The notes under the pieces are model-generated. The model ran no database searches. It saw nothing but the letters and a program-made list of their open reading frames with translations, and had not been told where the DNA came from. From positions 1 through 5,556 of the forward strand of contig JBBDRX010000074.1 in assembly GCA_040905245.1 (NCBI GenBank): 5,556 bases of DNA, given 5' to 3'. Below, piece after piece: positions 1 to 5,522 of this stretch. The DNA comes from JBBDRX01 sp040905245. GTDB taxonomy: Bacteria; Bacteroidota; Rhodothermia; Balneolales; Balneolaceae. How positions within the stretch are numbered: the first letter of the stretch is position 1; the number at the start of each line of letters is the position of its first letter. The translations under genes and the position numbers were made by a program.

Positions 1-1
1 C

Positions 2-475
2 CATCCCGGTCTCGGCTTCCAAATCGAACAGATCCAGTATCAGGGATTCATAAATGTCAAAACTTTGGGAGAGAGTGTCGGAAAACTGGTGCAACTCTTC
101 ATGAATCTGTTCATTCGCAGATTCATGTATGTGATAAGTAGAGTCAGACACATCAATCGACTCCAGATATTCATAAAACCTTGTCAAACTGTTTCTGGCG
201 GCCTGCTCGGACCTCTGGCTCTGCAATTGAATCTGAATCGTCGGTGAGCTGTTCTCCCGACTCTTTTCGAACAAAAAATTGCGAGTAAAAATAAGGCTGT
301 TCTGCAGGTGAAATCTCAAATTAGAGAGTCGCTGTAACTCTTCGATTGAGTGCCGGTTCTCCTGTATAAGGTCGTTCTTGATATGTTCATTGAGAAATAG
401 TGAGGCTACTCCAATTAGCAGAACCAGACAAGCCACCGTAAAATAACTCAGAAGGAGTTTCGTACTTAATTTCAT
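2..475 (-). CDS. N-terminal part of a membrane-anchored sensor-type protein (possible histidine kinase or chemoreceptor), cut by the window edge
   Basis: An uninterrupted reading frame of 158 codons runs from an ATG at 473-475 leftward off the window. It starts with a short basic stretch (MKLSTK), followed by one hydrophobic segment at about residues 7-28, ending near LLIGVASLFL. After it comes a polar, Glu/Gln/Ser-rich, probably helical region (residues 29-158), for example around HSIEELQRLSNLRF. One uncleaved transmembrane helix followed by a helical extracytoplasmic domain is the usual front end of sensor histidine kinases and chemoreceptors. The second helix and the signalling domains would lie beyond the left edge, so the class cannot be decided here. 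The frame upstream of the ATG has no other start codon before a stop at 524-526. There is no strong Shine-Dalgarno site; a purine-rich GAGAAAAG lies about 9 bases upstream. The gene is divergent from the SDR gene. That it is a coding gene is fairly sure; the sensor role is an inference from architecture. Confidence 0.72.
   Translation of the reverse strand, partial: MKLSTKLLLSYFTVACLVLLIGVASLFLNEHIKNDLIQENRHSIEELQRLSNLRFHLQNSLIFTRNFLFEKSRENSSPTIQIQLQSQRSEQAARNSLTRFYEYLESIDVSDSTYHIHESANEQIHEELHQFSDTLSQSFDIYESLILDLFDLEAETGM
100..127. repeat. Perfect 10-bp inverted repeat inside the sensor gene
   Basis: CATGAATCTG (100-109) and CAGATTCATG (118-127) are exact reverse complements separated by 8 bases. 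It lies within the coding frame of the sensor-type protein, where it encodes residues around HESANEQIHE, so it may be a by-product of the protein sequence. The transcript could form a 10-bp hairpin here. Confidence 0.6.
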
Positions 476-680
476 CCCAGTTCTTTTCTCGTACTGAAAT
501 CGACCGTCTGTTCGAAAATTCGATTAACAACTCTGCTAAGAACTTAATTGATTCTCCTACCTGCTCCAACAATCTTTGGCGCCTTTTTTGTTTCTGTCGT
601 CCAAGAAAGCTTTTTTTCCTCCATAAACGCATTGCGTACCTTTCCCATGATTGAACTGTGAACCCGTACAACCTCACACT
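476..680. other. Divergent intergenic region between the sensor-type gene and the SDR gene
   Basis: These 205 bases must contain the promoters for both divergent genes, if each has its own, but I find no convincing -35/-10 pair or Bacteroidota-type promoter on either strand. A short inverted repeat, TCGAA-AA-TTCGA, is at 512-523, and the palindrome GGCGCC followed by six T lies near 579-590. A minus-strand reading frame crosses the region and overlaps the sensor gene, but it has little to support it. Confidence 0.4.
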
Positions 681-1379
681 ATGATCTCAAAACAGATTCT
701 CATCACCGGTGCAAGCCGTGGCATCGGCTACGAAACCGCTCTGTCACTCGCAAATGAGGGACACCGTGTAATTGCAACCGCCAGATCGGAGAAGGAACTG
801 TCGGACCTGAAGATGATTGGCAAGGGACAAATTTATACGGTTGCGGCCGATCTTACGACTACGCAAGGAATCCAGCTCATTCTTACTGCCGTCAACGATC
901 AAGGTGGATCAATCGACGGACTAATCAACAATGCAGGGCTGTTAATCAACAAACCGTTTCCCGACCTGACAGATCGGGACTGGCAGGATCTGTTTGAGGT
1001 AAACCTTCTTGGCCCCGCTCGTTTGACCCGGGAATTGGTGAATACATTTAACAAAAACAGCCACATTCTCAATATCAGCAGTATGGGTGGCTATCAACAG
1101 AGCCGAAAGTTCAGTGGGCTTTCTGGCTACAGCAGCCTGAAAGGAGGGCTTGTAATTCTTTCTGAGTGTCTTGCCGAAGAGTTGAAACCCCTGAAAATAT
1201 CCTCCAACTGCCTCTGTCTTGGGGCTGTTCAGACGGAAATGTTCTCAACCGCTTTTCCGGGGATGACTGCACCGGTTCAACCCGAAGAAATGGGACGATA
1301 TATCGCTCACTTCCTCCTGGAAGGACACCGATACTTCAATGGCAAATCATTGCCGGTCGCACTGGCGGACCCGGATTAG
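681..1379 (+). CDS. Short-chain dehydrogenase/reductase (SDR), classical type
   Basis: This 232-residue protein is a classical SDR, a soluble NAD(P)(H)-dependent oxidoreductase with one Rossmann-fold domain; about 250 residues is typical. The cofactor-binding motif TGASRGIG is at residues 9-16. Arg13 in it and Arg35 after the second strand (ATARSEKEL) favour NADPH. NNAG is at 83-86, the structural Asn is in VNLLG (Asn108), Ser133/Ser134 in NISS are the likely catalytic serine position, and the YxxxK pair is Tyr150/Lys154. All catalytic elements are present, so it should be active; the substrate cannot be told from sequence. I chose the ATG at 681 because family members begin just before the Rossmann motif. 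The same frame extends back to a TTG at 651, which would add ten poorly conserved residues. No Shine-Dalgarno site is visible. The glycine-rich secreted protein follows after 66 bases and may be co-transcribed. Family assignment is near certain. Confidence 0.95.
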   Translation: MISKQILITGASRGIGYETALSLANEGHRVIATARSEKELSDLKMIGKGQIYTVAADLTTTQGIQLILTAVNDQGGSIDGLINNAGLLINKPFPDLTDRDWQDLFEVNLLGPARLTRELVNTFNKNSHILNISSMGGYQQSRKFSGLSGYSSLKGGLVILSECLAEELKPLKISSNCLCLGAVQTEMFSTAFPGMTAPVQPEEMGRYIAHFLLEGHRYFNGKSLPVALADPD

Positions 1380-1420
1380 AGCTGTGGGATAGTAGTCTCA
1401 ATATTGTTACCTTTTTTCAA

Positions 1421-1434
1421 TTTGATAAATCAAA
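1421..1434. repeat. Short perfect inverted repeat upstream of the glycine-rich protein gene
   Basis: TTTGAT-AA-ATCAAA is a perfect 6-2-6 inverted repeat in the 66-base gap between the SDR stop and the next start codon, ending 11 bases before that ATG. It resembles a small operator half-site pair, but the 2-base spacer does not fit an FNR site (TTGAT-N4-ATCAA). It is AT-rich and short enough to arise by chance. Confidence 0.3.
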
Positions 1435-1445
1435 CGGTTAGCCTG

Positions 1446-2096
1446 ATGAAAGGACTCAAGTTACTGATGCTCACTCTTCTCATCTCCAGTGTCTATTCGG
1501 AAAGCCGGGCACAAACCCAAGAGATACTCGGGGGAAATATCCTGAATGGAGCCATTACCGGATCCATGCTTGGAGCTGCTACAATGGGGCTCCAGAACAG
1601 CGGTGATTTTGCTCCGCTCCGAATCGGGCTTGGTGCAGGAATTCTGGGGGGAGTCGGTGTCGCAGCCTACGACATGGCCTCCAAACCGGAGGGTACCGAT
1701 CTTCAAGTCTCCGGCTTTTTCAATAGCGGCAGCAATACCTCGATTCTTATTCTTCTGGACACGATTTACGGAGCTGCGGGCGGTGCTCTTATTGGAACCG
1801 CCAGCATGTTAATCGCCGATCAGCGAATTACCGAAGGTCTTCAGTACGGAGCCAGTGCTGGCGCCTGGGCCGGATTTGCTTTTGGCCTGTTTGACGCCTT
1901 TTCCCTTGCCGAGCACAGTCATCGGAGATACTCGGATAATCTGCTTCGCGGATCGCTAATCCAGATTGACCAGGGACCCTACCGCATCAAAATGATGAAT
2001 CCAACCCTGTACTTTGTATCTGATATTCAAAACGACCAGATTCGGCAGCGGATAGAACCGGCACTGGGTGTTCTTTCTGTGCAAATGCACTTCTAA
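1446..2096 (+). CDS. Exported glycine-rich (glycine-zipper-like) protein of unknown function
   Basis: I do not recognise a named family for this 216-residue protein. It begins with a classical signal peptide: MKGLK, a hydrophobic stretch to about residue 17, and a likely signal peptidase I cut after Ala22 (SESRA|QTQE), leaving an N-terminal Gln as is common in this group of bacteria. The mature part has four Gly/Ala-rich, weakly hydrophobic segments, at about 29-50, 59-76, 106-124 and 133-153, with small residues spaced as in glycine zippers (for example GLGAGILGGVGVAAYDM). These suggest tightly packed membrane helices. The last 40 residues are polar and end in Phe (LGVLSVQMHF), like the closing strand of outer-membrane proteins, so envelope location is likely. 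The ATG at 1446 is preferred over an upstream in-frame TTG at 1404 because it puts the basic n-region directly at the start. It may share a transcript with the SDR gene. Its stop lies 6 bases from the stop of the opposing SGNH gene. Confidence 0.82.
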   Translation: MKGLKLLMLTLLISSVYSESRAQTQEILGGNILNGAITGSMLGAATMGLQNSGDFAPLRIGLGAGILGGVGVAAYDMASKPEGTDLQVSGFFNSGSNTSILILLDTIYGAAGGALIGTASMLIADQRITEGLQYGASAGAWAGFAFGLFDAFSLAEHSHRRYSDNLLRGSLIQIDQGPYRIKMMNPTLYFVSDIQNDQIRQRIEPALGVLSVQMHF

Positions 2097-2102
2097 TTCC
2101 GC

Positions 2103-2960
2103 TCAGTCCGATCCGTTATTTGTCTCCAGGTCGGTCGAAAGTGCTTTTACAAGGGCTCTGACTGTATTTGTATGGCCGCTCAATGATGGATTTACCCCGT
2201 CGCTGAGGTAGTACCAGGCTTCTGCCGGATTCCCCATTCTCGTACCGGCGGGGTCTACATGATATCCCCTCTTTCCGGCGATAACTTCACGAATACTGAA
2301 CAGATCCTTCTCGTCTATTTGAAAGTCGAACAGTTCCATCTCATCCAGAAGGCCGCCGATTACCGGAGGTGGAGAGATCCAGATCACCGGTTGCTCCGTA
2401 ACCTGTTCAATAGCACTCTGAATTGTGTTGAGATTTTCCCAGGTTTCCGAAAGAGGCAGAAGTGTCCGGTCGGGTGCAATATTCAACCGAATGGCGTCAA
2501 ACGTTCCCAGGGAAACCATTACCCAATCAGGGTTGAGAGACAATACATCTCTGTGAAGTCTTCTCAATGCCTCGGATGTGGTATTGTAAGAGACCCCGCT
2601 GTTGATCACCTCAATATCACTGAGATCGGTTCCCTTATTCAGAAGTTCACTAAAAATCGAACACCAACCCTGAAGGTCGTCTGTCATAGAGTCACCGATT
2701 GCTACGATCTTCTCGCCTGACCGGAATGGCAATTTTTGCAATCTCTCTTCGATCTCTTCTTCATCAAGAAGTTCGGATGCAGCCTCTTCTGCATTGCTGC
2801 GGAATCGATCTCGCAGACCGGACAATTCATCTCTCTCGAGTCCCAGGAGAGTTGCCACAGGCCCGGCCTCCCGAAATCCGGGTAATAACGGATACTGTTT
2901 TTCAAAATTAAGAAATTGCAGGAAATACTTTTCCAGTGCCTCTTTTTCCGCTTTATCCAC
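2103..2960 (-). CDS. Cytoplasmic SGNH/GDSL-family hydrolase-like protein with altered motifs
   Basis: This 285-residue protein has a charged, helical N-terminal region (1-80) without a signal peptide, followed by an SGNH/GDSL hydrolase domain. Block I is IVAIGDSMTD, with nucleophile Ser91. Block II is INSGVSYNTT, with oxyanion Gly122. Block III, normally GxND, reads GTFD (152-155), so the oxyanion Asn is replaced by Phe154. Block V, normally DxxH, reads DGVN (254-257), so the usual catalytic His is Asn257, although a His follows at 263 (LSGH). Family members are esterases, lipases or carbohydrate acetyl-esterases; with two altered blocks this one may be weakly active, inactive, or use His263 instead. 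The start is a GTG at 2958-2960, overlapping the sirtuin stop by 8 bases. AAAGGA 8 bases upstream supports it, and no nearby ATG competes. It is the last gene of the leftward operon. The fold is confident; substrate and activity are unknown. Confidence 0.88.
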   Translation of the reverse strand: MDKAEKEALEKYFLQFLNFEKQYPLLPGFREAGPVATLLGLERDELSGLRDRFRSNAEEAASELLDEEEIEERLQKLPFRSGEKIVAIGDSMTDDLQGWCSIFSELLNKGTDLSDIEVINSGVSYNTTSEALRRLHRDVLSLNPDWVMVSLGTFDAIRLNIAPDRTLLPLSETWENLNTIQSAIEQVTEQPVIWISPPPVIGGLLDEMELFDFQIDEKDLFSIREVIAGKRGYHVDPAGTRMGNPAEAWYYLSDGVNPSLSGHTNTVRALVKALSTDLETNNGSD

Positions 2961-3666
2961 TCTGTTTTTCCTTTCTAAGTTGTTCCTTTCTGTTCACCAG
3001 GTGTTGTACCAGTTTCGGGGTACCAACAGCTGCGGATTCTCTGTAGTGAATCCATTGATCGTCTGTTACATCCGGAGCTCCTGAATCGACTACGAAAACA
3101 GGTACATCGCTCGTAAAATCTACCAGTCCGGCTGCCGGATAAACGCTAAGGGATGTTCCAATTACAATCAAGGCATCCGTCCTTGCTACAATTCCGGCAG
3201 CTTTTTCGATCATGGGGACCCCCTCACCAAACCAGACAATATGTGGTCGCAATTGAGCACCATCTTCTGCCAGATCCCCAATGAATATCGGAGCGCTTCC
3301 AATGCTATAGACCTGGTCGGGACAATCAACACTCCGGGCTTTGCTTAATTCACCATGAAGGTGCAATACATTGGTGGAGCCGGCCCGTTCATGAAGGTCG
3401 TCTACATTCTGAGTAATAATCGTCACTTCGTAGCAGGACTCCAGATCTACAAGGGCTCTGTGACCGGCGTTAGGCTCTGCTTCAGCTGCGTGGGCTCTCC
3501 TCAGGTTATAAAAATCGAGAACTTTCTTCGGGTTTTGGTGCCAACCGGAAATAGATGCAACCTCTTCAACATCGTATCCTTCCCACAGTCCACCCGCATC
3601 ACGAAACGTTGAGAGCCCACTGTCCGCACTCATTCCTGCACCTGTCAAAATCGCCAGGGATGTCAT
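2953..3666 (-). CDS. cobB: Sirtuin-type NAD-dependent protein deacylase (class III, CobB/SIRT5-like)
   Basis: This 237-residue protein is a complete Sir2-family enzyme, which removes acyl groups from protein lysines using NAD+, giving nicotinamide and O-acyl-ADP-ribose, in the cytoplasm. The NAD-binding motif GAGMSADSGLSTFRD is at residues 9-23, TQNVDDLHERAG at 85-96, the catalytic His104 in HLHGE, the IVWFGE strand at 143-148, and GTSLSVYPA at 170-178. Tyr53 and Arg56 (FYNLRR) match the pair that in E. coli CobB and human SIRT5 binds the carboxylate of succinyl- or malonyl-lysine, so acidic acyl groups are likely substrates. The small domain has only one cysteine near the usual zinc site (Cys115 in SVDCPD), so the four-cysteine zinc knuckle is absent, as I recall for other sirtuins of this bacterial group. 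The ATG is 40 bases after the dehydrogenase stop, with no obvious Shine-Dalgarno site. The gene is second in the leftward operon. Confidence 0.95.
   Translation of the reverse strand: MTSLAILTGAGMSADSGLSTFRDAGGLWEGYDVEEVASISGWHQNPKKVLDFYNLRRAHAAEAEPNAGHRALVDLESCYEVTIITQNVDDLHERAGSTNVLHLHGELSKARSVDCPDQVYSIGSAPIFIGDLAEDGAQLRPHIVWFGEGVPMIEKAAGIVARTDALIVIGTSLSVYPAAGLVDFTSDVPVFVVDSGAPDVTDDQWIHYRESAAVGTPKLVQHLVNRKEQLRKEKQSG
2969..2974 (-). promoter_or_regulatory. Ribosome binding site deciding the GTG start of the SGNH gene
   Basis: On the minus strand AAAGGA lies 8 bases before the GTG at 2958-2960, inside the last codons of the sirtuin gene. It is the clearest Shine-Dalgarno site in the window. 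Together with the 8-base gene overlap it points to translational coupling. Confidence 0.6.
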
Positions 3667-3706
3667 AAACAGAAGGATTGTTTATATGATCCGTACCGCT
3701 TAACCG

Positions 3707-5245
3707 TCAGGTGGCTGGGGAAGAGGGGGCGAAAAAGTCGAGCCAGGAACTTCCATCTTCATAACTCTCCAGAACCTCCGGCTCATGACTGCTGGAAAAG
3801 GAAGCAACAAGAGAGGCCACTTCATTCTGAATAGCTTTCATACTATTGTTAATCATATCACTATTAAACCCTCTTTCGCCAAGCCGAATTACCAACTCCA
3901 GTGACACAATGCGACTGATCGCACGTCCCATCTGCACAAGTTTTCTTTGAGTCATCTGAAAATCTACTTCAAAGTTCACTTGATCTCTGAAATATCCGGC
4001 AGCATGCTTCGTCATGGAGTACTCTTTCAAAAACTGGTACAGATTGTTGACTTTAGCTCGCTTCATCAGCTTCAGGACCGATTCAGTTATCTGCTGATAG
4101 AGAATATCATTGGACCCTTCAAAAATCTGAAACGGCCGGCTGTCAATCAGTGAACGACCTGCAATATGATCCAGACGATACCCTTTTGCACCGACCAGCT
4201 GCAACAGTGATTGGGCTGCTGCCTGCATATAATCCGTAGAAACGGTTTTGATGGAGTTGGCGATCAGATCCATCCTGGAGGTATCATCATCGATCGACAC
4301 ATTCGTACTGGTAAAGTGACTCATGGCCGAACTCACCGTAAAATAGGACTGAAGCCGGGCCAATCGATCTCTGACCTGATCATAGGTCAGAAGACTTGAC
4401 CCACCTACAAATCGTTCCTTGCAATGCTTGAGCGCTTCGTCCAACATTCGTTTCAGATAGCCGGTCGACATTCCCGGAAATTGAAGTCTGCTACGGTGCA
4501 GCACGTCCAACATCATCTTTACCCCGGTACTTCTGGGTTGAAGCCGGTAACTGTCAGGTACCTCTATCTTGATACGGTTTCGCCCATACGGAAGCATATA
4601 AAGACCGAGATTCTTGTAATACTCTTCTACCTCGATCCCTCCGTTGCTGGTTTCATGTACGAAAAAACCGATATCTCGTCCGAGTTCCCCATCCTCGTTC
4701 TGACTCCTTGCAGTAATAAGCCAAAAGTCTGCCCAGCCGGTCAACCCTGCCCAGTGTTTAACTCCTTCAATATGGTATACGCTGTCATCCGATTGTTGAA
4801 ATGCAGTTTGCATTCTGAGAGCGTCAGACCCGAAATCGGGTTCAGTGATCATCAGGCCGCCCATATTTTTCTTCTTCAAAAAACGGGTAAAAACCTTTTG
4901 CTTTACTTCTTCCGTCCCATAGTTTGCAAGCGGCTGAAGAAACAGTGCTCCATTAATTCCCATCATCAAAGAGAGGGGAAGGGATTGATAGGATGAAGCC
5001 TCCAGCATAGACAACGCTTCGTGTGTTTTTACTCCCCGACCACCGTACTCTTCCGGGATAAACGTGGACAGAGGATTGCACTCCAAAATCTGCCTTAAAA
5101 CATAAGGCGGTAATCCTCTCTGAGTAGCTGCCTCCTCTTTGTTGATTCGATCCGAAAACAGTTCCGAGAGTTTATCCCGATAGACCGTAATGAAGGATGA
5201 AAAATCCTCCTTGATATGCATTTTCTTCAGTATATCCACAATCAC
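3707..5245 (-). CDS. Acyl-CoA dehydrogenase, long form with C-terminal extension
   Basis: This flavoprotein would oxidise an acyl-CoA to the 2,3-enoyl-CoA and pass electrons to an electron-transfer flavoprotein, as in fatty-acid or branched-chain amino-acid breakdown. Its 512 residues exceed the usual 380-400. The helical N-terminal domain (about 20-127) includes FIPEEYGG; the FAD/substrate-binding middle domain starts with LMITEPDFGSDA (131-142) and GVKHWAGLTGWADFWLITA (161-179); the C-terminal helical domain contains FQIFEGSNDILYQQ (372-385), where Glu376 aligns with the catalytic base of the medium-chain enzymes. Residues beyond about 400 form an extra, charged, helical tail with no motif I recognise. 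The reading frame opens at a GTG (5243-5245); an in-frame ATG at 5219-5221 (residue 9, MHIKEDF) is equally possible, and neither has a strong ribosome site. It is the first gene of the leftward operon with the sirtuin and the SGNH protein. The family is certain; chain-length specificity is not. Confidence 0.95.
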   Translation of the reverse strand: MIVDILKKMHIKEDFSSFITVYRDKLSELFSDRINKEEAATQRGLPPYVLRQILECNPLSTFIPEEYGGRGVKTHEALSMLEASSYQSLPLSLMMGINGALFLQPLANYGTEEVKQKVFTRFLKKKNMGGLMITEPDFGSDALRMQTAFQQSDDSVYHIEGVKHWAGLTGWADFWLITARSQNEDGELGRDIGFFVHETSNGGIEVEEYYKNLGLYMLPYGRNRIKIEVPDSYRLQPRSTGVKMMLDVLHRSRLQFPGMSTGYLKRMLDEALKHCKERFVGGSSLLTYDQVRDRLARLQSYFTVSSAMSHFTSTNVSIDDDTSRMDLIANSIKTVSTDYMQAAAQSLLQLVGAKGYRLDHIAGRSLIDSRPFQIFEGSNDILYQQITESVLKLMKRAKVNNLYQFLKEYSMTKHAAGYFRDQVNFEVDFQMTQRKLVQMGRAISRIVSLELVIRLGERGFNSDMINNSMKAIQNEVASLVASFSSSHEPEVLESYEDGSSWLDFFAPSSPAT

Positions 5246-5305
5246 AGTGTCGTTTCTTTCGTATTCGTGTCCGATACATTAGATAACGTTCTCAAGTCTC
5301 TATTC

Positions 5306-5314
5306 GTTATACCA
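5306..5314 (-). promoter_or_regulatory. Candidate extended -10 promoter for the acyl-CoA dehydrogenase operon
   Basis: On the minus strand the bases read TGGTATAAC, a TGn extended -10 with TATAAC, about 60 bases before the GTG start. There is no good -35 hexamer at 17-18 bases. Extended -10 sites can work without one, but the whole stretch is AT-rich and chance matches are easy, and sigma factors of this phylum may prefer a different consensus. Confidence 0.3.
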
Positions 5315-5370
5315 CAAGAGAGATAAATATAAGTATAATATGACAAAAATATGGAAAGCATCTTTTTCTC

Positions 5371-5433
5371 AAAAAAAACCGGGTAACTTCACTTTTTATA
5401 TTCCTGAATGTCAGTCTTGAGGAGAATTTACCC
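5371..5433 (-). terminator. Candidate intrinsic terminator downstream of the rRNA operon
   Basis: Read leftward, GGGTAA (5433-5428) can pair with TTACCC (5386-5381), followed after two bases by a run of eight T (5378-5371). The 41-base loop contains shorter pairings, including CTGA-cat-TCAG and a CTCCT/AGGA-type match, so the structure would be compound. It sits about 90 bases past the 5S 3' end and before the dehydrogenase promoter region, where a terminator is expected. The outer stem is only 6 bp, so this is tentative. Confidence 0.35.
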
Positions 5434-5522
5434 AAAAAAAGAAGTGTCTTTTATACAGAAGGGAAGATATATCGTTTGGGATTTTGAGAAACCTGGAACA
5501 GGAAGGCATAAAAAAAAGATGA

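Larger units (their letters stand above)
5246..5522. other. AT-rich intergenic region between the 5S rRNA and the acyl-CoA dehydrogenase operon
   Basis: This 277-base stretch holds no supportable gene. It contains several A/T runs: eight A at 5371-5378, seven A at 5434-5440 and eight A at 5510-5517. The last reads as eight T five bases after the 5S 3' end in the direction of transcription and could help end the rRNA transcript together with the 5S closing helix. A small inverted repeat, AAAAGA-AGTG-TCTTTT, begins within the A run near 5437. The promoter and terminator candidates listed separately lie here. Confidence 0.5.

Noticed and set aside
579..590. GGCGCC followed by six T as an intrinsic terminator
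   Set aside because: The palindrome cannot form a hairpin with a loop by itself, and no longer stem surrounds it.
387..677. Minus-strand open frame of 96 codons in the divergent gap, with AAAGG a few bases before an internal ATG
   Set aside because: It overlaps the first 89 bases of the sensor-type gene in another frame, its product has no recognisable domain, and its C-terminal third is a shadow of the sensor N-terminus. A small basic protein cannot be excluded, but nothing supports it.
651..680. TTG start ten codons upstream for the SDR
   Set aside because: SDR proteins normally begin a few residues before the TGxxxGxG motif; the ATG at 681 fits that and the added residues look non-conserved.
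1404..1430. TTGTTA and ATAAAT as a -35/-10 promoter before the glycine-rich gene
   Set aside because: The spacing (about 15 bases) and the -10 match are poor; the gene may simply be read from the SDR promoter.
1421..1434. FNR/CRP-type binding site
   Set aside because: FNR sites need four bases between TTGAT and ATCAA; here there are two.
1404..1445. TTG start fourteen codons upstream for the glycine-rich protein
   Set aside because: It would bury the signal peptide behind an extra hydrophobic stretch; the ATG at 1446 gives a normal basic n-region.
2259..2720. Plus-strand open frame of 153 codons
   Set aside because: Antisense shadow of the SGNH gene, with low-complexity product and no family features.
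4424..4996. Plus-strand open frame of 190 codons
   Set aside because: It lies wholly antisense to the acyl-CoA dehydrogenase, whose motifs are intact across the same bases; the product has no recognisable domain.
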